Source: Streptomyces sp.
GTDB taxonomy: Bacteria; Actinomycetota; Actinomycetes; Streptomycetales; Streptomycetaceae
DNA: 59,350 nucleotides
Assembly: GCF_019510245.1 (NCBI RefSeq)
Contig: NZ_JAEKKT010000142.1
Span: 1 to 59,350, forward strand
Reading direction: 5' to 3'
Each line of letters begins with the position of its first letter. The stretch's first letter is position 1. Shown here piece after piece: positions 17,751 through 27,570 of the stretch. The notes beneath the pieces were generated by a model, which worked only from the letters and a program-made list of their open reading frames with translations, was not told where the DNA came from and did not search any database. The translations under genes were made by a program, and so were the position numbers.

Positions 17751-18327
17751 GCGTCCCCCCTTGCCTCGACGCGTGCTGCCAGAGGTACAGCCGGGAACGC
17801 CCCATCGGGGGCAGAACATGGAAAGCGACGACAGAGGCGTCTTCTTGGGGTATATCGCCTGTGGGTGCGGGTGACTGGTCTTGGCAGGGCGGGTGGCTGG
17901 TGCGGGTGCGGGTGCGGGTGCGGGCGGTGGCGGTGGCGGGATGGTGGGTGGGGGATGGCTGGGTGGCGGTGAGAGGTGGGGGATGGCTGGGTGGCGGTGA
18001 GGGGTGGGGGATGGCTGGGTGGTGGCTGCGCGGTGGTGGTAGGGGATGGCTGGACGATGGTGGTGGCGGCGGTGGTAGGGGATGGCTGGACGATGGTGGG
18101 GGATGGCCGCCGTGGTCGGCTGCGGCGGCGTCGTGGCCGGGCGCGCAGTTCCCCGCGGACCCGCGGACGACCGCGGCGGGTACGGCGGTGCGGGGTGGCG
18201 GCGAGGCCCGCCTGACCCCAACCGTCCTTGCCGCCGCGGCGGTTCGCAGGCGTGATCTCCCTCTCCCTCGGGTAGCAACGTCCTGCTTCGCAGCCGCGTG
18301 CGGGAACGTGTGGAGGGGGATCACAGG
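17751..18327. other. 577-base divergent intergenic region
   Basis: Lies between the divergent two-TM gene and the gene at 18328. No supported gene. It holds a GATGGCTGG-based tandem repeat (about 17945-18110) and a partial copy (18143-18157, GCGCAGTTCCCCGCG) of the interspersed element seen at 21176 and twice at 24304-24400. Promoters for both flanking genes should lie here but are not clear to me. Confidence 0.6.
17945..18115. repeat. Imperfect GGATGGCTGG tandem repeat
   Basis: GGATGGCTGG or close variants begin at 17953, 17981, 18009, 18044, 18080 and 18101. The first three are spaced by 28 bases, the next two by 35-36. Strong G-strand bias, outside coding sequence. Confidence 0.75.
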
Positions 18328-20211
18328 GTGTCGGACGACGACCCGCCGGACGGCTGGGAGGCGCACGAGCGCCGGCTGTGGGAGGCGTACCGGCGGGGCG
18401 AGTGGTGCGAGGACGTGCCGGAGGTGCGGGCCGAGACCCTGCGGTGGCTGCTCGTCGCCGCGCCGCGCCCGGTGCCCGGGCGGCTGGCCCGGCTCCGGCT
18501 CCGCGGCGCCCGGATCACCGGCACCCTCGACCTGGCCGAGGCGGCCGTCCAGGGCGCGATCCGCCTGGACTCGTGCCGCTTCGACGACGTGCCCTGTTTC
18601 GACGGCGGGCAGTTCGGTGTCCTGCAGTTGAAGGACTGTGCCCTGCCGGGGCTGAGCGCGGCCGGGGCGCGGGTGGGCCAGGAGTGCGAGTTCGTGGGCT
18701 GCACCCTCGACGGCACCCTGGACCTCCGTTCCCTGACCGTCGGTACGCGCCTGCTGCTCGACCGCTCGACGGTGCACGCGCCCGACGGCGCCGCGGCGGT
18801 TTACGCGCAGTCGCTCGCCGTCGAGGAGCACTTCTCGGCGACCGGACTGGTGTGCACCGGCCCGGTCCGGCTCATGAGCTCCCGGGTGCAGGACACCCTC
18901 GGCTTCCGCGGTGCCCGGCTGCAGGGCGACCGGGCCTGCCTCCAGGCTCCGGAACTGACCGTGGGCGGCGGCCTCTACCTCGACCGGGGGTTCTCCAGCG
19001 ACGGGGGCATCAACCTTTACGGCGCCTCGATAGGCGGTTCGCTGCATCTGGAGGACGCCACCCTGACCGGCCCCGACGCACCGGGCGACCCCGCCCTGCA
19101 ACTGCTCTGCGCCTCGGTCGGCGGCGACATACAGGCCGGCTCGGGGCTCGCCGTGCGGGGGAGCGTCGACATGCGGGACACCGCGGTGCGGGGCAGCGTG
19201 GTGCTGCGGCGGGCCCAACTGCACCATCCGGCCGGCACCGCGCTCAGGGCCCACCGGCTGCATGTCGGCGGCGACCTCGACTGCCGGGACGGCTTCGTCG
19301 CGGAGGGCACCGTGGACCTCTGCGACGCCCGGGTCGGCGGGTCGGCCCTCTTCGAGGGCGCTGAGCTGACCGGCCGTGACGGGGCCGCCGCCCTGCGGGC
19401 CAACGGCATCGAGGTGGGTGCGGAGTTCAACTGCTGCGACGGGCTCACCGCGCACGGCCGGATCTCCCTCAGCAGCATCACCGTACGGGCCCGGCTCTGT
19501 TTCGAGAACGCCCTGCTGGACGTCCCGGCGGGGGAGCGGGCCCTGATCTGCCGGCGCTCCGCAGCCGCCGAGCTGACCCTGAAGCCCCGCGAGGCACCGC
19601 ACGGCATCGTGGACCTCAGCCACACCAGGATCGGCGTGCTCCGCGACGACCCCGCCGGCTGGCCCCGCTCGCTGGTCCTGGAGGGCCTCGCCTACGACAG
19701 CACCAAGCCGGCGCTGCCCGGGCACCGCCGGCTGACCTGGCTCGACCGCGACCCGGCCGGCTTCGCACCGCAGCCCTACGAGCAACTGGCCGCCAACTAC
19801 CGGCGCCACGGCCGGGACGCCGACGCCCGTCTCGTCCTGCTCGCCAAACAGCGCCGCAGGCGGGCCACCCTGGCCTGGCCGGCCCGGATCTGGAGCCTCC
19901 TCCAGGACCTCACCGTGGGCTACGGGTACCGGCCGCTGCGCGCGGTGCTGCTGCTCGCCGTCTTCTTCACCGTCGGCACCGTGCTGTTCGCGGCCTGGCC
20001 GCCGCTTCCGTACGGCGACGGCACGCCCCCGGACTTCCAGCCGGCCGTGTACACCCTCGACCTGCTGCTTCCGGTGGTCGACTTCGGCCAGGAGCGGTCG
20101 TACAGCTCCCACGGCGCCATGCAGTGGGCGGTGGTCGTCCTGGTCAGCGTGGGCTGGGTCCTCGCGTCCACGGTCGTGGCGGGGGCCAACCGGGTCCTGC
20201 GCAGGTCCTGA
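18328..20211 (+). CDS. Large repetitive (beta-helix-like) membrane-anchored protein
   Basis: 627 residues. Residues about 45-480 are a run of short strand-turn repeats with the pattern [GA]A-x-[IVL]-x-G-[STD]-[LV]-x-L (for example ARITGTLDLAEA, ASIGGSLHLEDA, ARVGGSALFEGA), like pentapeptide-type right-handed helices. The C-terminus has two TM helices (AVLLLAVFFTVGTVLFAAW and WAVVVLVSVGWVLASTVVAG). Similar Streptomyces proteins are often labelled membrane-associated oxidoreductase, but I see no cofactor site. GTG 18328 follows GGAGGGGGAT by eight bases. Probably a membrane-anchored scaffold or binding protein. Confidence 0.75.
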   Translation: MSDDDPPDGWEAHERRLWEAYRRGEWCEDVPEVRAETLRWLLVAAPRPVPGRLARLRLRGARITGTLDLAEAAVQGAIRLDSCRFDDVPCFDGGQFGVLQLKDCALPGLSAAGARVGQECEFVGCTLDGTLDLRSLTVGTRLLLDRSTVHAPDGAAAVYAQSLAVEEHFSATGLVCTGPVRLMSSRVQDTLGFRGARLQGDRACLQAPELTVGGGLYLDRGFSSDGGINLYGASIGGSLHLEDATLTGPDAPGDPALQLLCASVGGDIQAGSGLAVRGSVDMRDTAVRGSVVLRRAQLHHPAGTALRAHRLHVGGDLDCRDGFVAEGTVDLCDARVGGSALFEGAELTGRDGAAALRANGIEVGAEFNCCDGLTAHGRISLSSITVRARLCFENALLDVPAGERALICRRSAAAELTLKPREAPHGIVDLSHTRIGVLRDDPAGWPRSLVLEGLAYDSTKPALPGHRRLTWLDRDPAGFAPQPYEQLAANYRRHGRDADARLVLLAKQRRRRATLAWPARIWSLLQDLTVGYGYRPLRAVLLLAVFFTVGTVLFAAWPPLPYGDGTPPDFQPAVYTLDLLLPVVDFGQERSYSSHGAMQWAVVVLVSVGWVLASTVVAGANRVLRRS

Positions 20212-20365
20212 GCCCCTCGGGGCCGAGCGCCCCGGCCGGCCCTCCGTGAGCACGGTGGGAACAACGGGGCAACCATGGCCGTCCTTCGCATGTCTAGCGA
20301 ACGTGACACAGCATCAGGACTCGCCGTACGGAGGCGGCGAGCCGCCGATCCCGAAGGGGGATCCC

Positions 20366-21166
20366 ATGCGCATCCGCCCGGCCGTCGCCGCCGTATCCCT
20401 TGCCACCGGCCTTTCCGCCCTCACCGCGTCGGTGCTCCCGGCAGCCGCCCGGGCGGCGGACCGGGCCGCGCCCAGTGACACGGTGTTCTCGCACGTCGTG
20501 GTCAACGGCGGCAAGGACATCGTCCTCGGCCTGACCACCAGGAAGACCGTCGCCATCACCTGGACGGCGACGGACCCGGACGGCGTCGCCGCGTCCTGGG
20601 CCTACCTGTGGCACGGCCCGAACACCGACGACGAGGACGGCCACCTGCCGCTGTACCCGCCGACGGGCACCTGCACGGTGTCGGCCACCGACCCCACCAC
20701 CTCGGCCTGCACGGTGAGCATCGCCGTGGACGCCGCGCGGGACCTCGACCACAACGGCCTCGCCGGCACCTGGAAGGTGCTCGCCGGGGCCCAGGACCGC
20801 ACCGACGACTGGACGGAGATCGACGCCGCGGGCACGGCCCGGATCAAGCGGCTGGCCAAGGTCACGGTGAACGCCTCGCCCGAGCCGGTGAAGAAGGGCA
20901 GGACCGTCACCGTCACCGGCAGGCTGAGCCGGGCGAACTGGGAGAGCGGCAGCTACACCGGCTACCAGGGGCAGGCGGTCAAGCTGCAGTTCCGGAAGAA
21001 GGGCAGCAGCACCTACACCACCCTGAAGACCGTCACCAGCGGCAGCGCCGGAGCGCTGAGGACCACCACCAAGGCCAAGGCCGACGGCTACTTCCGGTTC
21101 GTCTTCGCCGGCACCGCCACCACCGGCCCGGCCACGGCGGCCGGCGACTTCGTCGACGTCAGATAA
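20366..21166 (+). CDS. Secreted protein of unknown function
   Basis: 266 residues. Sec signal peptide (AAVSLATGLSALTASVLPAAARA), an Ig-like first half (TVAITWTATDPDGV, with WAYLWHG and an acidic DLDHNGL stretch that resembles a calcium-binding loop) and a second half starting VTVNASPEPVKKGRTVTVTGRL that resembles the Ig-like repeats of Streptomyces secreted proteins. May belong to a DUF family of actinobacterial secreted proteins; I cannot name it with certainty. AAGGGGG precedes ATG 20366. Confidence 0.75.
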   Translation: MRIRPAVAAVSLATGLSALTASVLPAAARAADRAAPSDTVFSHVVVNGGKDIVLGLTTRKTVAITWTATDPDGVAASWAYLWHGPNTDDEDGHLPLYPPTGTCTVSATDPTTSACTVSIAVDAARDLDHNGLAGTWKVLAGAQDRTDDWTEIDAAGTARIKRLAKVTVNASPEPVKKGRTVTVTGRLSRANWESGSYTGYQGQAVKLQFRKKGSSTYTTLKTVTSGSAGALRTTTKAKADGYFRFVFAGTATTGPATAAGDFVDVR

Positions 21167-21167
21167 G

Positions 21168-21197
21168 GCCCCGTCAGGGGCGCGGGGAACTGCGCGA
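21168..21197. repeat. Interspersed repeat with terminator hairpin
   Basis: Two bases after the stop at 21166 lies GCCCC-GTCA-GGGGC (21168-21181), running into AGGGGCGCGGGGAACTGCGCGA (21176-21197). The latter matches, in reverse complement, the sequences inside the LuxR gene at 24304-24325 and 24379-24400, and partly 18143-18157. From general knowledge this motif is very common between Streptomyces genes. Here it probably ends transcription between two convergent genes. Confidence 0.75.
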
Positions 21198-21246
21198 CCC
21201 GCCACAGCGCACCCGCACCCGATGACGGTGGCCCGGGCCCCGCCTG

Positions 21247-22872
21247 TCAGCCGAGGAGCTTGGACGCCAGCGTCGAGGCGTTGTACGAGCCCCAGCCGGT
21301 GGTGAAGTCCCAGCCGGTGGCCGCGGAGTAGGCGCCGTTGCTGCCGCTGGTGATGTCGTGGAAGCCGGTGCCGCTCGCCGCGTAGAGGGCAGGGTTCGCG
21401 AAGCCGAGGTTGGCCTTTCCGGCCGCCGCCGCCTGCTGGTTGTAGAGGGCCGCGAACGCCGCCCACTCGGGGGCCGCGGCGCTGGTGCCGCCGACCGAGG
21501 ACCAGGAGCCCTGCGAGTAGATGGAGACGCCGGGGCTCGGGTTGGCGTGCGCCGAGACGTCCGGGACCTGGCGGTAGCCGCCGCCCGCGCTCTTCTGGAC
21601 GGCCGTCTGCCAGCTCGGGATCTTGAAGACGGAGGACTTGCCGCCACCGCCGCCGGACCAGGCCACCTCCTTGCTGAACGCGTTGGACGAGGTGACGGTC
21701 AGCTTGGTGCCGCCGACGCCCGTGACGTACGGGTCGCTGGCCGGGTAGTCCACGGAGGTGCCGCCGTCGCCCGCGTCGTCGGAGCCGTCGTCACCGGAGG
21801 CCGCGTAGAAGCCGAGGCCCTCGGCGGCGCCCGCCTTGAAGACCGCGTCCACCGCGTTGATGTTGGAGGTGGTGCGGGCGGACTCGGCCGCGCCCCAGCT
21901 GATCGAGGTGGTCGGGATGCCGCTGTCGACGATGGCCTGGTACGTGTCCACCTCGCCGGCGTCCGAGTTGGGGCCCTCGAAGACCGTCACGTTCGCCTTC
22001 GGGGCGATCGCGTGCAGGACCTCGATGTCCAGCTCGACCTCGACCTGGCCGTCGCCGAGCGCACCGGAACCGCCGTCGACCTGGGACACGGTCGGGGTGG
22101 GCGAGCCCAGGCCGTAGTTGGTGTCGTACTTGGTGATGTTGGACTGCTGGAACCCGTCGAACTCCAGGAGCGCGATCTTCTGGCCGCTGCCGGTGTACGT
22201 GCCGGAGACGTTGTAGCCGCCCTTGAGCTGGGCCGGCGTGTAGCCGCCGCCGGGGCCGTTGTGTGGGGAGACGGTGTGCGGGGTCGCCTGGTGGTGCAGC
22301 TGGACGCGGTTGTTGAGGCCGGCCACGTCGCTGACGATGGCGGCGAGGGAGGACGGGAGCGTCGGCGCGCTGTCGTTGGCGTAGAAGGAGCGGCCCGTCG
22401 TGGCGTCCTTCCAGGTCGACAGGCGGGTGCCGAACGCCTTCCGCAACTGGGCGGCGGTGCCGCTGGCGTCGACCAGCAGGTTGCCGGAGTGCACCTTGCC
22501 GACGGTGACGCCCTGCGCACGCAGGTAGTCCTTCAGCTGCTCGACCTCGGCGTCCGTCCGGCCGAACCGGGCCGCGAACTGGCGCTTGCTCAGGTAGTGC
22601 CCGTAGGCGGCCGAGTGCGGGTCGCTGACCTTCGCGATGAAGGTGTCGAGGGCGCTGCCGCCTCGGGGCGTCAGGCTGATCGCCACCGATATGCGCTTGC
22701 CCGCGGCGACCTCGCCGGTGCGGGACGCGTCGTGCTTCAGGCCGGGCAGGACGTCACCGGCGACGGCGGCACGGGCGGTGTGCGGGGCGTCGGCCGCGTA
22801 GGCGGCGGGGACGACCGCCGTGATCAGTGCCGGCGCGGCGACCAGACCGAGCAGTTTCAGGCGTGACTTCAC
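21247..22872 (-). CDS. Sedolisin (S53) serine-carboxyl protease
   Basis: 541 residues. Signal peptide (LGLVAAPALITAVVPAAYA), a pro-kumamolisin activation domain (YGHYLSKRQFAARFG; roughly residues 30-190), then the S53 catalytic domain. The acidic pair lies in VELDIEVLHAIAP and the nucleophile Ser464 in GGTSAAAPEWAAF; the oxyanion Asp and C-terminal calcium site are in the GFHDITSGSNGAYSA region. It is a secreted acid-active endopeptidase or tripeptidyl peptidase. GTG 22872 follows GGAGGAAC. Confidence 0.93.
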   Translation of the reverse strand: MKSRLKLLGLVAAPALITAVVPAAYAADAPHTARAAVAGDVLPGLKHDASRTGEVAAGKRISVAISLTPRGGSALDTFIAKVSDPHSAAYGHYLSKRQFAARFGRTDAEVEQLKDYLRAQGVTVGKVHSGNLLVDASGTAAQLRKAFGTRLSTWKDATTGRSFYANDSAPTLPSSLAAIVSDVAGLNNRVQLHHQATPHTVSPHNGPGGGYTPAQLKGGYNVSGTYTGSGQKIALLEFDGFQQSNITKYDTNYGLGSPTPTVSQVDGGSGALGDGQVEVELDIEVLHAIAPKANVTVFEGPNSDAGEVDTYQAIVDSGIPTTSISWGAAESARTTSNINAVDAVFKAGAAEGLGFYAASGDDGSDDAGDGGTSVDYPASDPYVTGVGGTKLTVTSSNAFSKEVAWSGGGGGKSSVFKIPSWQTAVQKSAGGGYRQVPDVSAHANPSPGVSIYSQGSWSSVGGTSAAAPEWAAFAALYNQQAAAAGKANLGFANPALYAASGTGFHDITSGSNGAYSAATGWDFTTGWGSYNASTLASKLLG

Positions 22873-22948
22873 CGAAGTTCCTCCGGACGGTGGGGGGTGG
22901 GGAGTGTTCCGGAAGCGGAACGGGATCACCGTAGGAACTGCGGCCCCA

Positions 22949-22964
22949 CCCCCGTAAGCGGGGG
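22949..22964 (-). terminator. Hairpin downstream of the LuxR gene
   Basis: CCCCCG-TAAG-CGGGGG, a perfect 6-base stem, 36-51 bases past the LuxR stop at 23000 and about 77 bases before the sedolisin start. It may end LuxR transcription or sit in the sedolisin leader. Confidence 0.4.
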
Positions 22965-22999
22965 AACCCTTGCGTTGCGTGTTAACTGCCTGTGTCACG

Positions 23000-25900
23000 T
23001 CAACGGCGTGTGTCCAGCGGACGGGGGAGGCGGGCCCGCGCGGCCTGGCTGACCGTCACCGTCTGTGCGGTGGGCGCGGGTTGGTCGTCGTCGCCGGTGT
23101 CCACCGCCGCGCCGGAGGCGATGACGGCGACCGCCATCGCGTGCGCCAGCGCGGTGCGGGAGCGGACGCCGACCTTGCGATAGACCCGGGACAGCGTGCC
23201 CTCGACCGTCTTGACGCTGATGAACAGTTCGGCGGCGACCTCCCTGTTGGTCGCCCCGCCGCCGACCAGTTCGGCGATCCGCGCCTCCGTGGGTGTGAGG
23301 TCGGGCCCGGCCGCGCCCGCCTCGCCGCCGCGCTCCCCGGCCGCCAGGCGGGCCAGTTCGTCCCTCGCCCGGGCCGCGAGCGGGGCCGCGCCGATCCGGG
23401 TCGCCGTCTCCAGGGCCTCGGCGAGCGCTTCGCGGGCCGCGTTGCGGCGGCGGGCGCGGCGCTCGACCGCGCCGAGTGCGATCAGGGTGCGCACCAGCTC
23501 GACGGGGAGCGGGAGCCGGCGCAGCCGGTCGACGGCGGTGCGCAGCCGTACCGCACCCTCCCGGGCCCGGCCGATCCCCGCCTCGCGCAGCCCCTCCGCC
23601 CGGTCGAGTGCCGCCAGGACACTGCCGGGTGCCCCGTCCGGCACCCGCGCGCGGGCGTCGTGGAGCACCGCCTCGGCCGCCTCCGGCTCGCCGAGCACGA
23701 CCAGGGCCTCGGCCAGGTCGCCGTACCAGTGCAGCAGCGGCGGGTCGGCCGCGCACATGGCCTCGCCGAGTTCCCTGACGCGTTGCAGCGCTTCGGCGGC
23801 GGCCGCCGCCCCGCGGGGATCGCCGCCGAGGAGTTCGGCCTGGCCGAGGACGGCGAGGGCGCGCAGCAGGAACAGCCGGTCGCCGTCGGCCTCCGAGGCG
23901 CGGACCGCCTGTGCGGCCAGCTGCCGGGCCTCCTCGGCGGTGCCGCCGGCGGTCGCGGCGAGGGCCGCCGCGTAGAGCGCCGGCGCCGCCTCGGGCAGGG
24001 TGCGCGCGCAGCGGGCCGCGCTGCGCAGCGCCTCCCGGCAGTGCCCGGCGCGCACCTGGATCCGGGTCAGCGCCACCAGGGTCGCGACGGTCTCCTCGGC
24101 TCCCGCGGGCTCACCGGTCGCGGCGAGCAGCGGCACGACCTGCTCGCGGGCCTCGGTCACCCGGTCGGAGTCCAGGGCGAGGATCGCCCGCATCCGGATC
24201 AGCCGGCGACTCTCCGGTCCGCCGAAGCGGTCTGCTGCAAGTGCCGCGACATCTGTGGGTGCCGCGATCTGCCGTGCGTCGACCGCGGCGCCGTCGTGGC
24301 CGATCGCGCAGTTCCCCGCGCCCCTTTGGGGGGCTGCCGCGACATGCTGTGTGTCGGGTGCGGTGGCGTCGTGGTTGTTCGCGCAGTTCCCCGCGCCCCT
24401 GCAGGGCGCTGCTGGGTTGCGGTGGAGCAGGGTCAGGGCCTTTGTGAGGGCGGCGTCGGCGGCGGAGGGGTCTCCGGCCAGGGACTGGATTCGGGCCAGG
24501 GTGGCGAGGGCGTCGATCCTGGTGCCGGTGTCGCCGGTCGCGGCCGCCTGCCGGGCGTGTTCGGCCGCCTCGGCCAACTCACCGCACAGCAGGCCCCGGA
24601 CGGCGGCCCAGTGGTGCAGCCGGGCCTCGGAGCGCGGATCACCGGCCGCGTCCCGCAGGCCGTCCGCGATCAGGTCCTCGGCGCCCTCCAGCGCCTGCCC
24701 GGCGCCGCGCAGCAGGACCAGCCGGGCCTGCACCCGCTGTGCCGCCGAGCAGGACCGGGCGAGTACGGCTCCGGCGGCCTCACCGGCCTCCTCCGTGCGA
24801 CCGGCGTCGCAGGCGTACTCGGCCGCGGCCAGCAGCCGTTCGGCACGTTCCGCCGGGCGGTCGGCGGGGGTGCGGCGGGCGGCGAGGGCGGCCAGCTCGA
24901 AGGCGGTGCCGGGGGCGCCGTCGTGGCGGGCGCTGCCTGCCGCCGCCATCAGGGTGCGGGCCGTGTCCTCGTCCTCGTACGGGTGGGCGAGCGCGAGATG
25001 GCGGGCCCGCTCCACCGGCTCGGGCACCGCGCGGACCAGCAGCGCGTGCGCCTGCCGCCGCCCGTGCTCCGAGGCGTCGGCGTGCACCGCCGCGCGCAGC
25101 ACGGGGTGGTGGAAACGTACGGCCCCGTCGGCATCGGCCGCCGCGATGCCGAGCCGTTCCGCCTCCGCGAGGTCCGCGGCCGGGTCCGGGAGCCCGGCGG
25201 CACGCAGCAGGCTGAGGCTGGGGCGGGCCGCGGCGCTCGCGACGAGGAGGGTGCGCCGCACCGGCTCCGGCAGCGAACGGGCCCGCTCCAGCAGGCGGGT
25301 GCGCAGCGCCGGGGGCACCGGCGGCAGCGCGCCGAACCCCGCGGACGGCGGGGCCGTCCGGGCGGCGCGGCCCAACTCCTCGGCGTAGTAGGGGTTTCCG
25401 GCGGCGGTCCGCAGGATCGCCCGGAGCATCGCCGGGGGCAGGTCGGCGCCGACGCGGGTGCGGACCAGGTGGGCGGTCTCGCCGTCCGTCAGGGGCGGTA
25501 CCGGGAGTTCGACGGTGCCCGGCGGGCAGCAGCGCAGCCGCTCGGGCCGGCCGCCGTCCGGCACCCGCTCGGCGGCGAGCATCCGGATGCCGGGGTCGTC
25601 GAGCCGCCGTACCGCGAAGGCGAGGAGCTCGGCGGTCGGCCCGTCGAGCCACTGCAGGCCGTCGACGACGAGCAGCACGGGAGCCGCGGCGGCCAGGGCG
25701 CGCAGCGTGCCGAGGACGGCGACGCGCACGGCGAGCAGGCCGCGGTCGTCCGCCGGTCCGCCGCCGCGCAGCAGGGCCGCCCGCAGCGCTGCCCGGGGCT
25801 CCGGCGGCAGGTTCTCCAGGAGGCTCTCCGGGATCCGCGCGAACAGGTCGACGAGCCCGGCGAAGGGCAGCCGGGCGTCCGCCTCGGCGGGCGAGCAGTG

Positions 25901-26050
25901 CAGGACGGTCCCGGCGGCCGGCTCGGCCGCGAGAGCCGCCACGAGCGCGGACTTGCCGATGCCGGCGGGGCCGTGGAGGAGCAGTCCGGGGCGGGCCGCC
26001 ACCTGGACCCGGGCGGCGTCGAGCAGCGCTCGGCGCCCGGTCAGTTGCAT
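23000..26050 (-). CDS. LAL-type LuxR transcriptional regulator
   Basis: 1016 residues. N-terminal AAA domain with P-loop LLLHGPAGIGKSALV and Walker B VLLVVDGLQWLD, a long helical/TPR-like middle, and a C-terminal LuxR HTH (LTPTEARIAELVGGGATNREVAAELFISVKTVEGTLSRVYRKVGV). It would bind ATP and a ligand and activate transcription. Residues about 543-602 contain two 25-residue tandem repeats beginning RGAGNCA that come from an interspersed DNA element inserted in frame. Divergent from the esterase gene at 26246, which may be its target. ATG 26050 has GAGGG some 13 bases upstream. Confidence 0.9.
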   Translation of the reverse strand: MQLTGRRALLDAARVQVAARPGLLLHGPAGIGKSALVAALAAEPAAGTVLHCSPAEADARLPFAGLVDLFARIPESLLENLPPEPRAALRAALLRGGGPADDRGLLAVRVAVLGTLRALAAAAPVLLVVDGLQWLDGPTAELLAFAVRRLDDPGIRMLAAERVPDGGRPERLRCCPPGTVELPVPPLTDGETAHLVRTRVGADLPPAMLRAILRTAAGNPYYAEELGRAARTAPPSAGFGALPPVPPALRTRLLERARSLPEPVRRTLLVASAAARPSLSLLRAAGLPDPAADLAEAERLGIAAADADGAVRFHHPVLRAAVHADASEHGRRQAHALLVRAVPEPVERARHLALAHPYEDEDTARTLMAAAGSARHDGAPGTAFELAALAARRTPADRPAERAERLLAAAEYACDAGRTEEAGEAAGAVLARSCSAAQRVQARLVLLRGAGQALEGAEDLIADGLRDAAGDPRSEARLHHWAAVRGLLCGELAEAAEHARQAAATGDTGTRIDALATLARIQSLAGDPSAADAALTKALTLLHRNPAAPCRGAGNCANNHDATAPDTQHVAAAPQRGAGNCAIGHDGAAVDARQIAAPTDVAALAADRFGGPESRRLIRMRAILALDSDRVTEAREQVVPLLAATGEPAGAEETVATLVALTRIQVRAGHCREALRSAARCARTLPEAAPALYAAALAATAGGTAEEARQLAAQAVRASEADGDRLFLLRALAVLGQAELLGGDPRGAAAAAEALQRVRELGEAMCAADPPLLHWYGDLAEALVVLGEPEAAEAVLHDARARVPDGAPGSVLAALDRAEGLREAGIGRAREGAVRLRTAVDRLRRLPLPVELVRTLIALGAVERRARRRNAAREALAEALETATRIGAAPLAARARDELARLAAGERGGEAGAAGPDLTPTEARIAELVGGGATNREVAAELFISVKTVEGTLSRVYRKVGVRSRTALAHAMAVAVIASGAAVDTGDDDQPAPTAQTVTVSQAARARLPRPLDTRR
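24290..24410. repeat. Two tandem copies of an interspersed element inside the LuxR gene
   Basis: The 22-base core TCGCGCAGTTCCCCGCGCCCCT... occurs identically at 24304-24325 and 24379-24400, exactly 75 bases apart, each followed by a hairpin (24321-24331; 24393-24409). The spacing equals 25 codons, so the frame is kept and the protein gains two RGAGNCA repeats. Confidence 0.85.
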
Positions 26051-26245
26051 GTGTTCATGACAACCCTCGTGATCGGGTGTGTCAATGACGTCCGTCACTC
26101 CACGGCGGCGGTCCTGCTGCCCGACATGGCGTAACAGGTCATGTCTTCTTCCTGAATCCCTCGTTACGGAACGCGGAAGGCTCTTCCGCCCTCCTCCTGT
26201 GCGGAAGCAACGGAGTACGGGCAGGGAAAACAGGGACTGAGTGAC

Positions 26246-27565
26246 ATGGGTTTGACCAGTCGAACGACCGTATACGCGCTGGCGGCGCTGGCCGCCCTGT
26301 GTGTGGCGCTGCTGGTCTGGCTGTGGCCGCGGCTCGCCAGGCCGGGGCTGTGGCAGGTGCTCGGGCGGCTCGGGGCCGTCGCGGTGACACAGGTGACGAT
26401 CGTCGCGGCGTTCGCCTGCGCGGTGAACTCGTCGTACCAGTTCTTCGGCTCCTGGAACGAGCTGTTCGGGAACGTCGACACCGCTCCGGTCGGCGTGACC
26501 CAGGCGGCCGGCGGGAACGGCGGCGGCTCGGTGAACGGCATAAGCAGCGTCCGCGGGGCGTCGCTCGTGCAGCCCGCCGGGGACCAGCAGCTGAGCAGGG
26601 TCAGCGGTCTGCCCGACGGGCCCGCCGCGACCGTCGGCCGGGTGGAGTCCGTGAAGATCATCGGCCGGCGCACCGGCGTGGTCGACCCGGCCTTCGTCTA
26701 TCTGCCGCCGCAGTACTTCCAGAAGGCGTACCACCGCATGCGGTTCCCGGTGATCGTCGCGCTCAGCGGCTACCCGGGCAGCATCTACAACCTCGCCCAG
26801 CACCTGCGGGTCTCGCAGACCGCGGGCGAACTCCAGCGCAAGGGCCAGATGCAGCCGACGATCATCGTGATGATCCGGCCCACCATCGCCCCGCCGCGCG
26901 ACACCGAGTGCGTGGACGTCCCCGGCGGGCCGCAGACCGAGACGTTCCTGGCCAAGGACCTCCCGGACGCCGTCAAGTCCGTCTACCGGGCCGGCCACGA
27001 CGCGAGCTCCTGGGGCGTCATGGGGTACTCCTCCGGCGCCAGCTGCGCCCTCCAGCTCACCATGCGCGACCCCGGCGTCTACACCACGGCCGCCGCCCTG
27101 TCGCCCGACTACCGGGTCAAGGACGACCCCACCACCGGCAACCTCTTCGGCAGCGGTCCCGGCCGCCAGGCCCGGATCGACGGCCACGACCTGATGTGGC
27201 GCCTCAAGCACCTGCCCGTGCCCCAGGTGTCGGTCCTGGTCGCCAACAGCAAGCACGGCGAGAAGGGCTACGCGCAGACCGAGGCCTTCATCAAGGCCGT
27301 CAAGGCGCCCATGCGGGTCGTCTCCATCCTCCCCGAGAACGGCAGCCACAACTTCCCGACCTGGGTGCGGGAGATGCCCGCCGCCCTGAAGTGGATGAAC
27401 GGGCAGCTGACCTTCCCCCAGGACGTCGTGCCCCTCCACCACGCCAAGAAGCCGGTGACCGAGGCCGCGGGCAAACCCACCCCCGGCCCCACTCCCGCCC
27501 ACGGCCACCGCTCGCTGCGCGCGGAGGGCCCGGAGCCCACGCCCACCGCAACCGCACACCGCTGA
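26246..27565 (+). CDS. Membrane-anchored esterase (antigen 85/esterase D-like)
   Basis: 439 residues. Two N-terminal TM segments (ALAALAALCVALLVWLW and AVAVTQVTIVAAFACAV), then an alpha/beta hydrolase domain facing outward: FPVIVALSGYPGS oxyanion strand, nucleophile in MGYSSGASCAL (G-Y-S-S-G), and a C-terminal histidine in NGSHNFPTW. The tail is proline-rich. Similar to the Streptomyces esterase/mycolyltransferase-like family. Divergent from the LuxR gene. Confidence 0.85.
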   Translation: MGLTSRTTVYALAALAALCVALLVWLWPRLARPGLWQVLGRLGAVAVTQVTIVAAFACAVNSSYQFFGSWNELFGNVDTAPVGVTQAAGGNGGGSVNGISSVRGASLVQPAGDQQLSRVSGLPDGPAATVGRVESVKIIGRRTGVVDPAFVYLPPQYFQKAYHRMRFPVIVALSGYPGSIYNLAQHLRVSQTAGELQRKGQMQPTIIVMIRPTIAPPRDTECVDVPGGPQTETFLAKDLPDAVKSVYRAGHDASSWGVMGYSSGASCALQLTMRDPGVYTTAAALSPDYRVKDDPTTGNLFGSGPGRQARIDGHDLMWRLKHLPVPQVSVLVANSKHGEKGYAQTEAFIKAVKAPMRVVSILPENGSHNFPTWVREMPAALKWMNGQLTFPQDVVPLHHAKKPVTEAAGKPTPGPTPAHGHRSLRAEGPEPTPTATAHR

Positions 27566-27570
27566 CCGGC

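Noticed and set aside
22970..26134. 1054-aa plus-strand open frame
   Set aside because: Mirror of the LuxR gene; repetitive Gly/Arg product without motifs.
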